Assembly (NCBI GenBank): GCA_936450465.1
Contig: OW388297.1
Coordinates: 57,962,989-58,026,988, forward strand
Direction of reading: 5' to 3'
Length of the DNA stretch: 64,000 nucleotides
DNA from: Gibbula magus
Lineage: Eukaryota > Mollusca > Gastropoda > Trochida > Trochidae
The first letter of the stretch is position 1. The number at the start of each line of letters is the position of its first letter. Shown here one piece after another: positions 35,130 to 47,060 of this stretch. The position numbers were made by a program, and so were the translations under genes. The notes beneath the pieces are model-generated. The model was not told the DNA's origin, ran no database searches, and saw only the letters and a list, made by a program, of their open reading frames with translations.

Positions 35130-38100
35130 TTAGTGGAATAAAGTACAGCATTCCACTGTTGAAGACACCACATTAGTGGAATAAAGTACAGCATTCCACT
35201 GTTGAAGACACCACATTAGTGCAATAAAGTACAGCATTCCACTGTTGAAGACACCACATTAGTGGAATAAAGTACAGCATTCCACTGTTGAAGACACCAC
35301 ATTAGTGGAATAAAGTACAGCATTCCACTGTTGAAGACACCACATTAGTGGAATAAAGTACAGCATTCCACTGTTGAAGACACCACATTAGTGGAATAAA
35401 GTACAGCATTCCACTGTTGAAGACACCACATTAGTGGAATAAAGTACAGCATTCCACTGTTGAAGACACCACATTAGTGGAATAAAGTACAGCATTCCAC
35501 TGTTGAAGACACCACATTAGTGGAATAAAGTACAGCATTCCACTGTTGAAGACACCACATTAGTGCAATAAAGTACAGCATTCCACTGTTGAAGACACCA
35601 CATTAGTGCAATAAAGTACAGCATTCCACTGTTGAAGACACCACATTAGTGCAATAAAGTACAGCATTCCACTGTTGAAGACACCACATTAGTGGAATAA
35701 AGTACAGCATTCCACTGTTGAAGACACCACATTAGTGCAATAAAGTACAGCATTCCACTGTTGAAGACACCACATTAGTGCAATAAAGTACAGCATTCCA
35801 CTGTTGAAGACACCACATTAGTGCAATAAAGTACAGCATTCCACTGTTGAAGACACCACATTAGTGGAATAAAGTACAGCATTCCACTGTTGAAGACACC
35901 ACATTAGTGCAATAAAGTACAGCATTCCACTGTTGAAGACACCACATTAGTGCAATAAAGTACAGCATTCCACTGTTGAAGACACCACATTAGTGCAATA
36001 AAGTACAGCATTCCACTGTTGAAGACACCACATTAGTGCAATAAAGTACAGCATTCCACTGTTGAAGACACCACATTAGTGCAATAAAGTACAGCATTCC
36101 ACTGTTGAAGACACCACATTAGTGGAATAAAGTACAGCATTCCACTGTTGAAGACACCACATTAGTGCAATAAAGTACAGCATTCCACTGTTGAAGACAC
36201 CACATTAGTGGAATAAAGTACAGCATTCCACTGTTGAAGACACCACATTAGTGGAATAAAGTACAGCATTCCACTGTTGAAGACACCACATTAGTGGAAT
36301 AAAGTACAGCATTCCACTGTTGAAGACACCACATTAGTGGAATAAAGTACAGCATTCCACTGTTGAAGACACCACATTAGTGGAATAAAGTACAGCATTC
36401 CACTGTTGAAGACACCACATTAGTGCAATAAAGTACAGCATTCCACTGTTGAAGACACCACATTAGTGCAATAAAGTACAGCATTCCACTGTTGAAGACA
36501 CCACATTAGTGGAATAAAGTACAGCATTCCACTGTTGAAGACACCACATTAGTGGAATAAAGTACAGCATTCCACTGTTGAAGACACCACATTAGTGCAA
36601 TAAAGTACAGCATTCCACTGTTGAAGACACCACATTAGTGCAATAAAGTACAGCATTCCACTGTTGAAGACACCACATTAGTGCAATAAAGTACAGCATT
36701 CCACTGTTGAAGACACCACATTAGTGCAATAAAGTACAGCATTCCACTGTTGAAGACACCACATTAGTGGAATAAAGTACAGCATTCCACTGTTGAAGAC
36801 ACCACATTAGTGGAATAAAGTACAGCATTCCACTGTTGAAGACACCACATTAGTGCAATAAAGTACAGCATTCCACTGTTGAAGACACCACATTAGTGGA
36901 ATAAAGTACAGCATTCCACTGTTGAAGACACCACATTAGTGGAATAAAGTACAGCATCCCACTGTTGAAGACACCACATTAGTGCAATAAAGTACAGCAT
37001 TCCACTGTTGAAGACACCACATTAGTGCAATAAAGTACAGCATTCCACTGTTGAAGACACCACATTAGTGCAATAAAGTACAGCATTCCACTGTTGAAGA
37101 CACCACATTAGTGCAATAAAGTACAGCATTCCACTGTTGAAGACACCACATTAGTGGAATAAAGTACAGCATTCCACTGTTGAAGACACCACATTAGTGG
37201 AATAAAGTACAGCATTCCACTGTTGAAGACACCACATTAGTGCAATAAAGTACAGCATTCCACTGTTGAAGACACCACATTAGTGCAATAAAGTACAGCA
37301 TTCCACTGTTGAAGACACCACATTAGTGCAATAAAGTACAGCATTCCACTGTTGAAGACACCACATTAGTGGAATAAAGTACAGCATTCCACTGTTGAAG
37401 ACACCACATTAGTGCAATAAAGTACAGCATTCCACTGTTGAAGACACCACATTAGTGCAATAAAGTACAGCATTCCACTGTTGAAGACACCACATTAGTG
37501 CAATAAAGTACAGCATTCCACTGTTGAAGACACCACATTAGTGCAATAAAGTACAGCATTCCACTGTTGAAGACACCACATTAGTGCAATAAAGTACAGC
37601 ATTCCACTGTTGAAGACACCACATTAGTGGAATAAAGTACAGCATTCCACTGTTGAAGACACCACATTAGTGCAATAAAGTACAGCATTCCACTGTTGAA
37701 GACACCACATTAGTGGAATAAAGTACAGCATTCCACTGTTGAAGACACCACATTAGTGGAATAAAGTACAGCATTCCACTGTTGAAGACACCACATTAGT
37801 GGAATAAAGTACAGCATTCCACTGTTGAAGACACCACATTAGTGGAATAAAGTACAGCATTCCACTGTTGAAGACACCACATTAGTGGAATAAAGTACAG
37901 CATTCCACTGTTGAAGACACCACATTAGTGCAATAAAGTACAGCATTCCACTGTTGAAGACACCACATTAGTGCAATAAAGTACAGCATTCCACTGTTGA
38001 AGACACCACATTAGTGCAATAAAGTACAGCATTCCACTGTTGAAGACACCACATTAGTGGAATAAAGTACAGCATTCCACTGTTGAAGACACCACATTAG

Positions 38101-41100
38101 TGCAATAAAGTACAGCATTCCACTGTTGAAGACACCACATTAGTGCAATAAAGTACAGCATTCCACTGTTGAAGACACCACATTAGTGGAATAAAGTACA
38201 GCATTCCACTGTTGAAGACACCACATTAGTGGAATAAAGTACAGCATTCCACTGTTGAAGACACCACATTAGTGGAATAAAGTACAGCATTCCACTGTTG
38301 AAGACACCACATTAGTGGAATAAAGTACAGCATTCCACTGTTGAAGACACCACATTAGTGGAATAAAGTACAGCATTCCACTGTTGAAGACACCACATTA
38401 GTGCAATAAAGTACAGCATTCCACTGTTGAAGACACCACATTAGTGCAATAAAGTACAGCATTCCACTGTTGAAGACACCACATTAGTGGAATAAAGTAC
38501 AGCATTCCACTGTTGAAGACACCACATTAGTGGAATATAGTACAGCATTCCACTGTTGAAGACACCACATTAGTGGAATAAAGTACAGCATTCCACTGTT
38601 GAAGACACCACATTAGTGCAATAAAGTACAGCATTCCACTGTTGAAGACACCACATTAGTGCAATAAAGTACAGCATTCCACTGTTGAAGACACCACATT
38701 AGTGGAATAAAGTACAGCATTCCACTGTTGAAGACACCACATTAGTGCAATAAAGTACAGCATTCCACTGTTGAAGACACCACATTAGTGGAAAAAAGTA
38801 CAGCATTCCACTGTTGAAGACACCACATTAGTGCAATAAAGTACAGCATTCCACTGTTGAAGACACCACATTAGTGCAATAAAGTACAGCATTCCACTGT
38901 TGAAGACACCACATTAGTGCAATAAAGTACAGCATTCCACTGTTGAAGACACCACATTAGTGCAATAAAGTACAGCATTCCACTGTTGAAGACACCACAT
39001 TAGTGGAATAAAGTACAGCATTCCACTGTTGAAGACACCACATTAGTGCAATAAAGTACAGCATTCCACTGTTGAAGACACCACATTAGTGCAATAAAGT
39101 ACAGCATTCCACTGTTGAAGACACCACATTAGTGCAATAAAGTACAGCATTCCACTGTTGAAGACACCACATTAGTGCAATAAAGTACAGCATTCCACTG
39201 TTGAAGACACCACATTAGTGCAATAAAGTACAGCATTCCACTGTTGAAGACACCACATTAGTGCAATAAAGTACAGCATTCCACTGTTGAAGACACCACA
39301 TTAGTGCAATAAAGTACAGCATTCCACTGTTGAAGACACCACATTAGTGGAATAAAGTACAGCATTCCACTGTTGAAGACACCACATTAGTGGAATAAAG
39401 TACAGCATTCCACTGTTGAAGACACCACATTAGTGCAATAAAGTACAGCATTCCACTGTTGAAGACACCACATTAGTGCAATAAAGTACAGCATTCCACT
39501 GTTGAAGACACCACATTAGTGGAATAAAGTACAGCATTCCACTGTTGAAGACACCACATTAGTGCAATAAAGTACAGCATTCCACTGTTGAAGACACCAC
39601 ATTAGTGGAATAAAGTACAGCATTCCACTGTTGAAGACACCACATTAGTGGAATAAAGTACAGCATTCCACTGTTGAAGACACCACATTAGTGCAATAAA
39701 GTACAGCATTCCACTGTTGAAGACACCACATTAGTGGAATAAAGTACAGCATTCCACTGTTGAAGACACCACATTAGTGCAATAAAGTACAGCATTCCAC
39801 TGTTGAAGACACCACATTAGTGGAATAAAGTACAGCATTCCACTGTTGAAGACACCACATTAGTGGAATAAAGTACAGCATTCCACTGTTGAAGACACCA
39901 CATTAGTGGAATAAAGTACAGCATTCCACTGTTGAAGACACCACATTAGTGCAATAAAGTACAGCATTCCACTGTTGAAGACACCACATTAGTGGAATAA
40001 AGTACAGCATTCCACTGTTGAAGACACCACATTAGTGGAATAAAGTACAGCATTCCACTGTTGAAGACACCACATTAGTGCAATAAAGTACAGCATTCCA
40101 CTGTTGAAGACACCACATTAGTGCAATAAAGTACAGCATTCCACTGTTGAAGACACCACATTAGTGGAATAAAGTACAGCATTCCGCTGTTGAAGACACC
40201 ACATTAGTGGAATAAAGTACAGCATTCCACTGTTGAAGACACCACATTAGTGGAATAAAGTACAGCATTCCACTGTTGAAGACACCACATTAGTGGAATA
40301 AAGTACAGCATTCCACTGTTGAAGACACCACATTAGTGGAATAAAGTACAGCATTCCACTGTTGAAGACACCACATTAGTGGAATAAAGTACAGCATTCC
40401 ACTGTTGAAGACACCACATTAGTGGAATAAAGTACAGCATTCCACTGTTGAAGACACCACATTAGTGCGATAAAGTACAGCATTCCACTGTTGAAGACAC
40501 CACATTAGTGCAATAAAGTACAGCATTCCACTGTTGAAGACACCACATTAGTGGAATAAAGTACAGCATTCCACTGTTGAAGACACCACATTAGTGGAAT
40601 AAAGTACAGCATTCCACTGTTGAAGACACCACATTAGTGGAATAAAGTACAGCATTCCACTGTTGAAGACACCACATTAGTGCAATAAAGTACAGCATTC
40701 CACTGTTGAAGACACCACATTAGTGCAATAAAGTACAGCATTCCACTGTTGAAGACACCACATTAGTGCAATAAAGTACAGCATTCCACTGTTGAAGACA
40801 CCACATTAGTGGAATAAAGTACAGCATTCCACTGTTGAAGACACCACATTAGTGCAATAAAGTACAGCATTCCACTGTTGAAGACACCACATTAGTGCAA
40901 TAAAGTACAGCATTCCACTGTTGAAGACACCACATTAGTGCAATAAAGTACAGCATTCCACTGTTGAAGACACCACATTAGTGCAATAAAGTACAGCATT
41001 CCACTGTTGAAGACACCACATTAGTGGAATAAAGTACAGCATTCCACTGTTGAAGACACCACATTAGTGCAATAAAGTACAGCATTCCACTGTTGAAGAC

Positions 41101-41118
41101 ACCACATTAGTGCAATAA
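35130..41118. repeat. 43-bp satellite, 139 full units plus a partial, extremely homogeneous
   Basis: The unit starts TTAGTGGAATAAAGTACAGC, continues ATTCCACTGTTGAAGACACC and ends ACA. The first unit begins at 35130 and the last (partial) at 41107; 5977 bp is exactly 139 x 43, so no unit has gained or lost a base. One position (base 7) alternates between G and C; by eye 67 units carry G and 72 carry C. Only five other substitutions were noticed (units 43, 80, 86, 118, 125). With G, AGTGGAAT and ATTCCACT form a perfect 8-bp inverted repeat around a 10-base loop; with C the stem has one mismatch. No reading frame is kept open (the unit is not a multiple of three), so this is non-coding satellite DNA. 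Confidence 0.97.
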
Positions 41119-41416
41119 TTTATATTCTACCATGACATTGCTTGATACTTGATTCTGATTGGTTCTCAAGAAACATCAAACGTGATCAATTCTGGATTGA
41201 ACCTCCTTTGATTTTAGAGTTGCTTCACCGCGTATTGACGCATCTACTTTGTGACGTCACAATCTATCCGGACAAACGGCCGATTCTAAAGTGTGCTCTA
41301 CTTGTGGAAATCAAAATAACTGATACTAATCAAATCAATCTTTCCTGTAGAATGTTTTTGAGCTACATTAAATGATAGATTAGCAAGACAAACTTCAACA
41401 GTATCAATAAATATCT
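41119..41416. other. Unique spacer between the 43-bp satellite and its diverged relatives
   Basis: About 300 bp of non-repetitive sequence. It includes a 77-codon chance frame with no domain. Confidence 0.5.
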
Positions 41417-42225
41417 CCTTAGCGTTCCATTGTTGAAGACAACACATCAGTGCAATAATGTATGGCATTCTGGATCAACTGTTGAAGACACCACATCAGT
41501 GAAATAATGTATAGCATTTAACTGTTGAAATAGCACCATGCTAGTGGATTAGCGTTCCACTGTTAAATAGACACCACGCTAATAGAATAGTGTTCCAATG
41601 TTGAATAGACAACAGATGAAGGCAATAAAGTATAGCATTCCACTGTTGAATAGGCACCACAATCGTGTAATAGCGTTCCAATGTTGAATAGACACCACAA
41701 TCGTGTAATAGCGTTCCACTGTTGAATAGACACCACAATCGTGTAATAGCGTTCCAATGTTGAATAGACACCACAATCGTGTAATAGCGTTCCAATGTTG
41801 AATAGACACCACAATCGTGTAATAGCGTTCCAATGTTGAAAAGACACCACAATCGTGTAATAGCGTTCCAATGTTGAATAGACACCACAGTAATGAAATA
41901 GTGTTCCAATATTGAATAGACACCAGATGAAGGCAATAAAGTATGGCATTCCACTGTTGAAAATGCACAACGCTAATGGAATAGCAGTAGCGTAATAGCG
42001 TTCAAATATTGAACAGACACCACAGTAGTGCAATATAGTTCCAATGTTGAACAGACACCACAGTAGTGCAATAACGTTCCAATGTTGAACAGACACCACA
42101 GTAGTGCAATAGCGTTCCAATGTTGAACAGACACCACAGTAGTGCAATAGCGTTCCAATGTTGAACAGACACCACAGTAGTGCAATAGCGTTCCAATGTT
42201 GAACAGACACCACAGTAGTGCATAT
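41417..42225. repeat. Diverged relatives of the 43-bp satellite with a 38-bp sub-array
   Basis: Starts with degenerate 43-bp-like units (GTTGAAGACACCACATCAG, ATAATGTATAGCATT). It then settles into 38-bp units (GCGTTCCAATGTTGAATAGA then CACCACAATCGTGTAATA), with a later subtype GAACAGACACCACAGTAG. TTCCA-x-TGTTGAA and ACACCAC are shared with the 43-bp unit. The minus strand is open for 221 codons as an artefact of the repeats. It probably represents an older, non-homogenised part of the same satellite family. Confidence 0.85.
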
Positions 42226-43403
42226 CACTTATATTATAACTTACCTGCTAAGTATGAGGCAAGAAGAGGAGCATGCTTGAAATTGTATCGGGTGCTTATT
42301 AGGATGAGTATGGTAAATCTGATTGAGATCACCAGCTATGTGGAGGAACTGCTGCAGCTGATTAACAACTGGTTAGTTTATGCAGATACATGAGAACGTA
42401 TTATATAATGGCTCTAATTCTACAAGCAATGAAACGGTTGAAACATTGAGATCTGATAAGTTCCTTATGGCCACTGACAATCTTTATCAGAATTGTGTAA
42501 TATACATGGGTATCTCAGTCCAACTCAATGTCAAACTAGTAATTACCTCGGATATTTCAATTACCACATGGACGTTTTCTATTTCTTCATTTTCAATCTT
42601 CAGTCTCAAATTAAATGTCTATCATCCTCAATACTGAATGACAATTATATTATCTAAATTGCAAAATGCAAATAATCATTATGTTTTTTAGTTTTTTTTC
42701 TTTGAATTATTAAATTGAAAATTGCCTGAATGACACACTAGCTAACAATGTTGGTTTTTAATCACTAACGTAAAAAGGATTTTAATTAAATACAAGCAAT
42801 ATAAAAGTAGTCATGTATAAGGCAGTTTATTTGTCCTTGTTTCACCCGTTTATATCTTTGATTTTGCGAACTGAAGAGACTCAAATGTCTCAATATGAAC
42901 CTGAGACAAAAGCATTTCTCAATATTTATCTTTATTTTTTATTTTGTCTTTTAAATATTATATTTCCATTAAATTGGAAAAATTACCAATGAATGCCAAA
43001 ACAATAATTCAAAAAGCAAATAAGACTGAATTTGTAATGTTGCAATATTAGATATAAATGGGCCTCTAGGAATTATGATATCTAGACTTTTGAATAAATG
43101 TTTCTTTTAACATTTTTCAGATATGTCTCAGCAAATTTTAGACCATTTGTAATAGACATTTGGGTGCGATGTCTATTCAGCTGTCTTTAAATTGATCAGT
43201 GATTGAATATTTACATGAATGCCCAGACAGGCTGACTCCATTTAGAGATAATTTTATAATAAAATATGTCAATACTTTCAAACTGTATGTATATGAAGTA
43301 CCAATTATTGTTATTATCACCAAATGTCAAATTTTTATCATAATTTCACCTCAAAGTTAAACGATCTCAAATTTAATAAATCCACCAAAAAAAATCAATA
43401 CAT
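42226..43403. other. AT-rich unique sequence, no gene seen
   Basis: Two short plus-strand frames (42196, 42380) lack recognisable domains. Confidence 0.5.
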
Positions 43404-43419
43404 TATGTATTTATTTATT

Positions 43420-43502
<83 letters not shown>
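43404..43502. repeat. (TTTA)n microsatellite
   Basis: About 24 nearly perfect tetranucleotide repeats, bordered by an A-rich run on the left and T-rich DNA on the right. It may be the tail of an old retrotransposon, but no body was recognised. Confidence 0.95.
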
Positions 43503-43503
<1 letters not shown>

Positions 43504-44046
43504 TTTTTTAATTTTTTTTTACAACTTACTTTTTATTGCACAAAAACAATACATGTATACTTTCAAATGATTATCACATACAGTTATTTGGATTTTCAAT
43601 GTCATAAATAAGGAAAGATAAATCTATACTATCAAAGAAGCATGAAATTCGTACAAGTATAAGTGCCTTGTTAAGAGCCTGTTTCCATCAGTGACTGACA
43701 AAGGACTATAGTTCATGAGCATTTCCTCAGATGTCCGCCCAGCAAGAACATACTGAAGCTAGGTGCTTTATAATTGATTGGTACAATAATAGCTCCGATG
43801 GACACGCTGTGGACATAATGGCGACCACCATCTTCTGACATTCTCCCTAATAAACACGCGTCAACTGTTCGCATTAAGCAGATTAACCATCGGGCAGTGG
43901 AAGTAGTCGTTCATGTGGACTGGTGTGTATTAATTGTTGAGCACTTTACTGTCATCAAATGTTACTAAGTGCTCCTTGGTGCTTTCAGGAGACCCTGGCC
44001 ACGACGACTGGAACCGACTTGTAGGAGTCATCCTCCATGGTTACAG
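43503..44046. other. Unique sequence, no gene seen
   Basis: Nothing supported. Confidence 0.5.
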
Positions 44047-44050
44047 TTAA

Positions 44051-44404
44051 AGGGGCAGTAGCACGTTTTTTCACTCAAATAAGTTCATGAAATGTATTTG
44101 AAAAATAATTTCACCAATAGTAAAACATCCTTCTCTCTTCGGAAAATAATGTTTAAAATTAGTGTACATGCTTCGGTAAAGCCATGTGAATCGTTTTTGT
44201 AACACAATATAATAAATTGTGTTTACAATAAAATGGCCGCCATGCAATTTTTGCTTTATACGCAACATAGTTTTTACTACAACAGATAATTGGTTTGTGT
44301 AATAAGATGTTTTACCCTCTAAAGTTAGTTTAAATGACATAAACTATCATTATAAATGGGAAATTTGAAAAAATAAATTTTGCAAAAAACGTGCTACTGC
44401 CCCT
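44051..44404. mobile_element. TTAA-flanked MITE (family 1), best-preserved copy
   Basis: 354 bp bounded by TTAA at 44047-44050 and 44405-44408. Terminal inverted repeats AGGGGCAGTAGCACGTTTTT and its complement are nearly perfect for about 20 bp. The inner sequence has GTGTAATAAGATGTTTTACC and CATGTGAATCG words shared with the copies at 22846 and 21000. An 89-codon frame inside is a chance frame. The TTAA target and the C/G-run ends suggest mobilisation by a piggyBac-type transposase; none is encoded here. Confidence 0.8.
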
Positions 44405-44967
44405 TTAAAGGGTTTATGCTGAATTCTTTTGGAAATGTATATAAATGTGGTAAAAGATACTCTTTTCATGTTTTGTTGATAAGCCTCTTTAGTACAATCA
44501 GGTATTGAACACATGTAGATATGACATTCTGTTTGCAATATTCACAAGAGTTACAACAAATACTGCCTGATCTATGATTATTCATGGAATCGTCAGTATC
44601 CCATTCACTCGGATGACACGTCTATTTACAGGAATCTTTTCAGTAAATCAATCAGTACAGCACAGAGAGCTGTGGTGCTAAACATAATTAAACAAGCAGT
44701 TTATAAATCTGATCTGTGAAAGCATGGACAAATGCAGATAGATTTGGGTTACATTTATGATAATTTCTTATAATTTTTGCTATTTATCTGCAGCAATTCA
44801 TGAAGAAATAGGTTAATTGTGTAAATGTACATCTAATTTGGAGTTGACCTCTCACTGAATTCATTAGATAAATTGCTTGATCAATTACTCCTGATTACTA
44901 ATAGAATCAGATCTATTGATTCCATTTGGCAAAAGCAATCAATTAATAAAGACTCCATTTTCCTGCA
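44405..44967. other. AT-rich unique sequence, no gene seen
   Basis: Nothing supported. Confidence 0.45.
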
Positions 44968-44971
44968 TTAA

Positions 44972-45165
44972 AGGGACTGTATTAGAAAAAGTGATTAAGA
45001 AATTCCCACCACTTCTTTAACTCGTAACTTGACAACATTTAACATTAATATATTTCAATTTGAATGTGTTTTACTCATGTATTAATAGTATATATAATTA
45101 TGTGTTAACGGGATTATCGTCTCGAATTTCGTTTCCACAAAAAATACCCTGATAGAACCGTCCTT
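44972..45165 (-). mobile_element. TTAA-flanked MITE (family 2), internally shortened
   Basis: Bounded by TTAA at 44968-44971 and 45166-45169. On the minus strand it matches the 19364-19786 element at its start (GGACGGTTCTATC, AAATTCGAGACG) and lacks about 230 bp of interior. Confidence 0.6.
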
Positions 45166-45763
45166 TTAAAGATAGAGTTCTATCACAGACTAACCGCCAT
45201 CTTGCATTTTTGCATGATGACAATTTTTTTTCACTTATTTCTTTTTCTAATAATCAAAAATATGTATTGATTGATTATTCACAAATAATTTATTGTTAAA
45301 ATAATCAACAATGTCTTGTGCCATAGCAAAGCTTTCAACACTCATAATGCCGATGAATGGATTTCAAATCTCATTGTGTTTATTTTTGAATGAATTAGGA
45401 GATAAATCCATTCTGTTTTATATTTTGGGGTTGTATGTTGTGCATTTTTTACCCCTAAATTTAATTTCAAACCGAGCTTGCTTGACTAATTAGGAAAATA
45501 ATGAGGAACTCTTTCGTCTTGCGCCAAAGCGCTGTGCTTGGGTCAAACCAGTACAGGCCGGTTTCACTTTTCAAAGAACATGCTTCAATCAAAATATCAA
45601 AACAAACACATAAACTTATTTCAATGTAACTTATCTTTATTCAATTGATGATAATATCAACAGAAAATCCATGTTGGAAGTCATCAGACTCACAGAAACG
45701 ATTTTCAAGTAAATACATAGTCCGACCTATCTCCCCTACAAGGCCGACAAGGACCAATCCCAT

Positions 45764-46018
45764 TCAAGGGGCGCTACTCTCAAAGTAGTTATTCACTACA
45801 AGCGAACAGTTTGAGATTTGAAGAAAGCCTGACAAGAACGCTTTTTGTGTCATGGTTGAGGACATCGTGGAAGGAAATGGGGTCATTTTGGATTGTGAAC
45901 TGGAGGCAGTGGAAGAATTTTGCAAAATAGAGGAATAACGCCGCTTCTGTTCATTGGATGAATCGCTGTTGTATGAAGCGAGCGACTGTTGATTTCTGTG
46001 CCCCGTGATTTTCAGCAA
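45764..46018 (-). pseudogene. Crypton-like tyrosine recombinase, C-terminal fragment
   Basis: 84 codons starting LKITGHRNQQSLASYNSDSS, followed by NEQKRRYSSIL and a Ser/Thr-rich tail. The pattern (T)GH-R-x3-SL-x2-Y matches the C-terminal catalytic box of eukaryotic tyrosine recombinases of the Crypton/DUF3504 type: the His of the second catalytic position and the nucleophilic Tyr. The frame closes upstream (a stop about 12 codons before the first Met), so the first Arg and the H-x-x-R box are missing. An AATAAA on the minus strand at 45636-45641 lies about 120 bp after the stop and could be its polyadenylation signal. It may be a truncated transposon copy or the last exon of a domesticated gene; truncation seems likelier. 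Confidence 0.5.
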
Positions 46019-46590
46019 TGTGAATCGGTCGCAAATATTTAGAGGTGATTATCGGTAAAATAATTACTCCAAAATTGATACGAGGAACCAATCAGAAAGC
46101 AGTATTTTCATTCTAAATATAGTGTCATGTTAGAATGAACTTTTACCAAAGTTTCAAAAATAAATTCCAAAACTATAACCCTCAAGAATACCTTTCACCT
46201 AGATTGTGCAATACGCTAAAAAAAACGATAAAACCCTCTATTACAGAAACTAGCACTGCAAAGAAATTTGGTTGACTATGGTCTAACTGTACATTTACAC
46301 TCTTAGTAAGACAACCAGCCCACCAGACAATGACCCGGTACATAAATGAGCCTGATCACTACACACATTGATCAGTGTACGATGAACGACAAACAGAGAT
46401 GTCGGGATGAGTCCAGTAACACAGTTACCATATTTCCGCTCACAAACGTCACCTTCTACTTCAAGGGCAAGTCGAAAACAAACTTACAAACTTTTTTTTA
46501 TAAGTCCTTGAATTGAGTTTGTGGTTATATCATTAGTTCAATTGAGAACTGTCAAGGGAGGATGTGAAGAGGGAGCATCTGAGTAGTTAA

Positions 46591-46700
46591 GGGCCTAGAT
46601 TTTCGAAGCTCTCTTAGCGCTAAGACAGTCGTAAGTGCCATACGATTAACATTGACTTACGACTATCTTAGTGCTAAGAGAGCTTCGAAAATCTAGGCCC
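46591..46700. mobile_element. 110-bp near-perfect palindrome (MITE)
   Basis: Left arm GGGCCTAGATTTTCGAAGCT, CTCTTAGCGCTAAGACAGTC; right arm is its reverse complement with about two changes and ends CTAGGCCC. The arms are about 45 bp and the loop about 18 bp (around CATACGATTAAC). The whole element is hairpin-forming and non-coding. I recognise the word GGGCCTAGATTTTCGAAG as a common type of repeat in marine invertebrate genomes, from memory and unverified. Confidence 0.85.
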
Positions 46701-46704
46701 AGTT

Positions 46705-47060
46705 TTATAAATCTAGTTTGTGTCTGCTGCATGTACATGCGTCTATGCAATTTGTTACTCGAGGGGTTGTTGAGGAGGCCATTGCACAGACTGATGACAT
46801 AACACTTGGTACAGAGAGTAAGAGGTGTTCTACAAAAACGGTATTCTCATTTGAATGGCTACTATAAAAAATCAGGAATTGTATAACATTATTATACAGT
46901 GATCTGTCGGCTGGAATACAGATGTAATTACACAAAAGCATATTCATTTCAACATTCATAATACCAGAAATGTACCGAATTGTAGAGTATCCATTTTTCA
47001 CCCTAAGGCTTAAAGATTCAAGACATTTCATGCCAAAAGATAACAAGTAGTTGTCACTAA
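46705..47060. other. Unique sequence with a 139-codon minus frame, no domain recognised
   Basis: A minus-strand frame (46705-47124) is long for this region but has no recognisable family, and its start lies within the repeat element that follows. Not called as a gene. Confidence 0.4.

Noticed and set aside
35130..41118. CRISPR array
   Set aside because: Units are contiguous with no unique spacers, and the window is eukaryotic; no cas genes.
41541..42228. A 221-codon minus frame
   Set aside because: Translation of the 38-bp repeat; no support as a gene.
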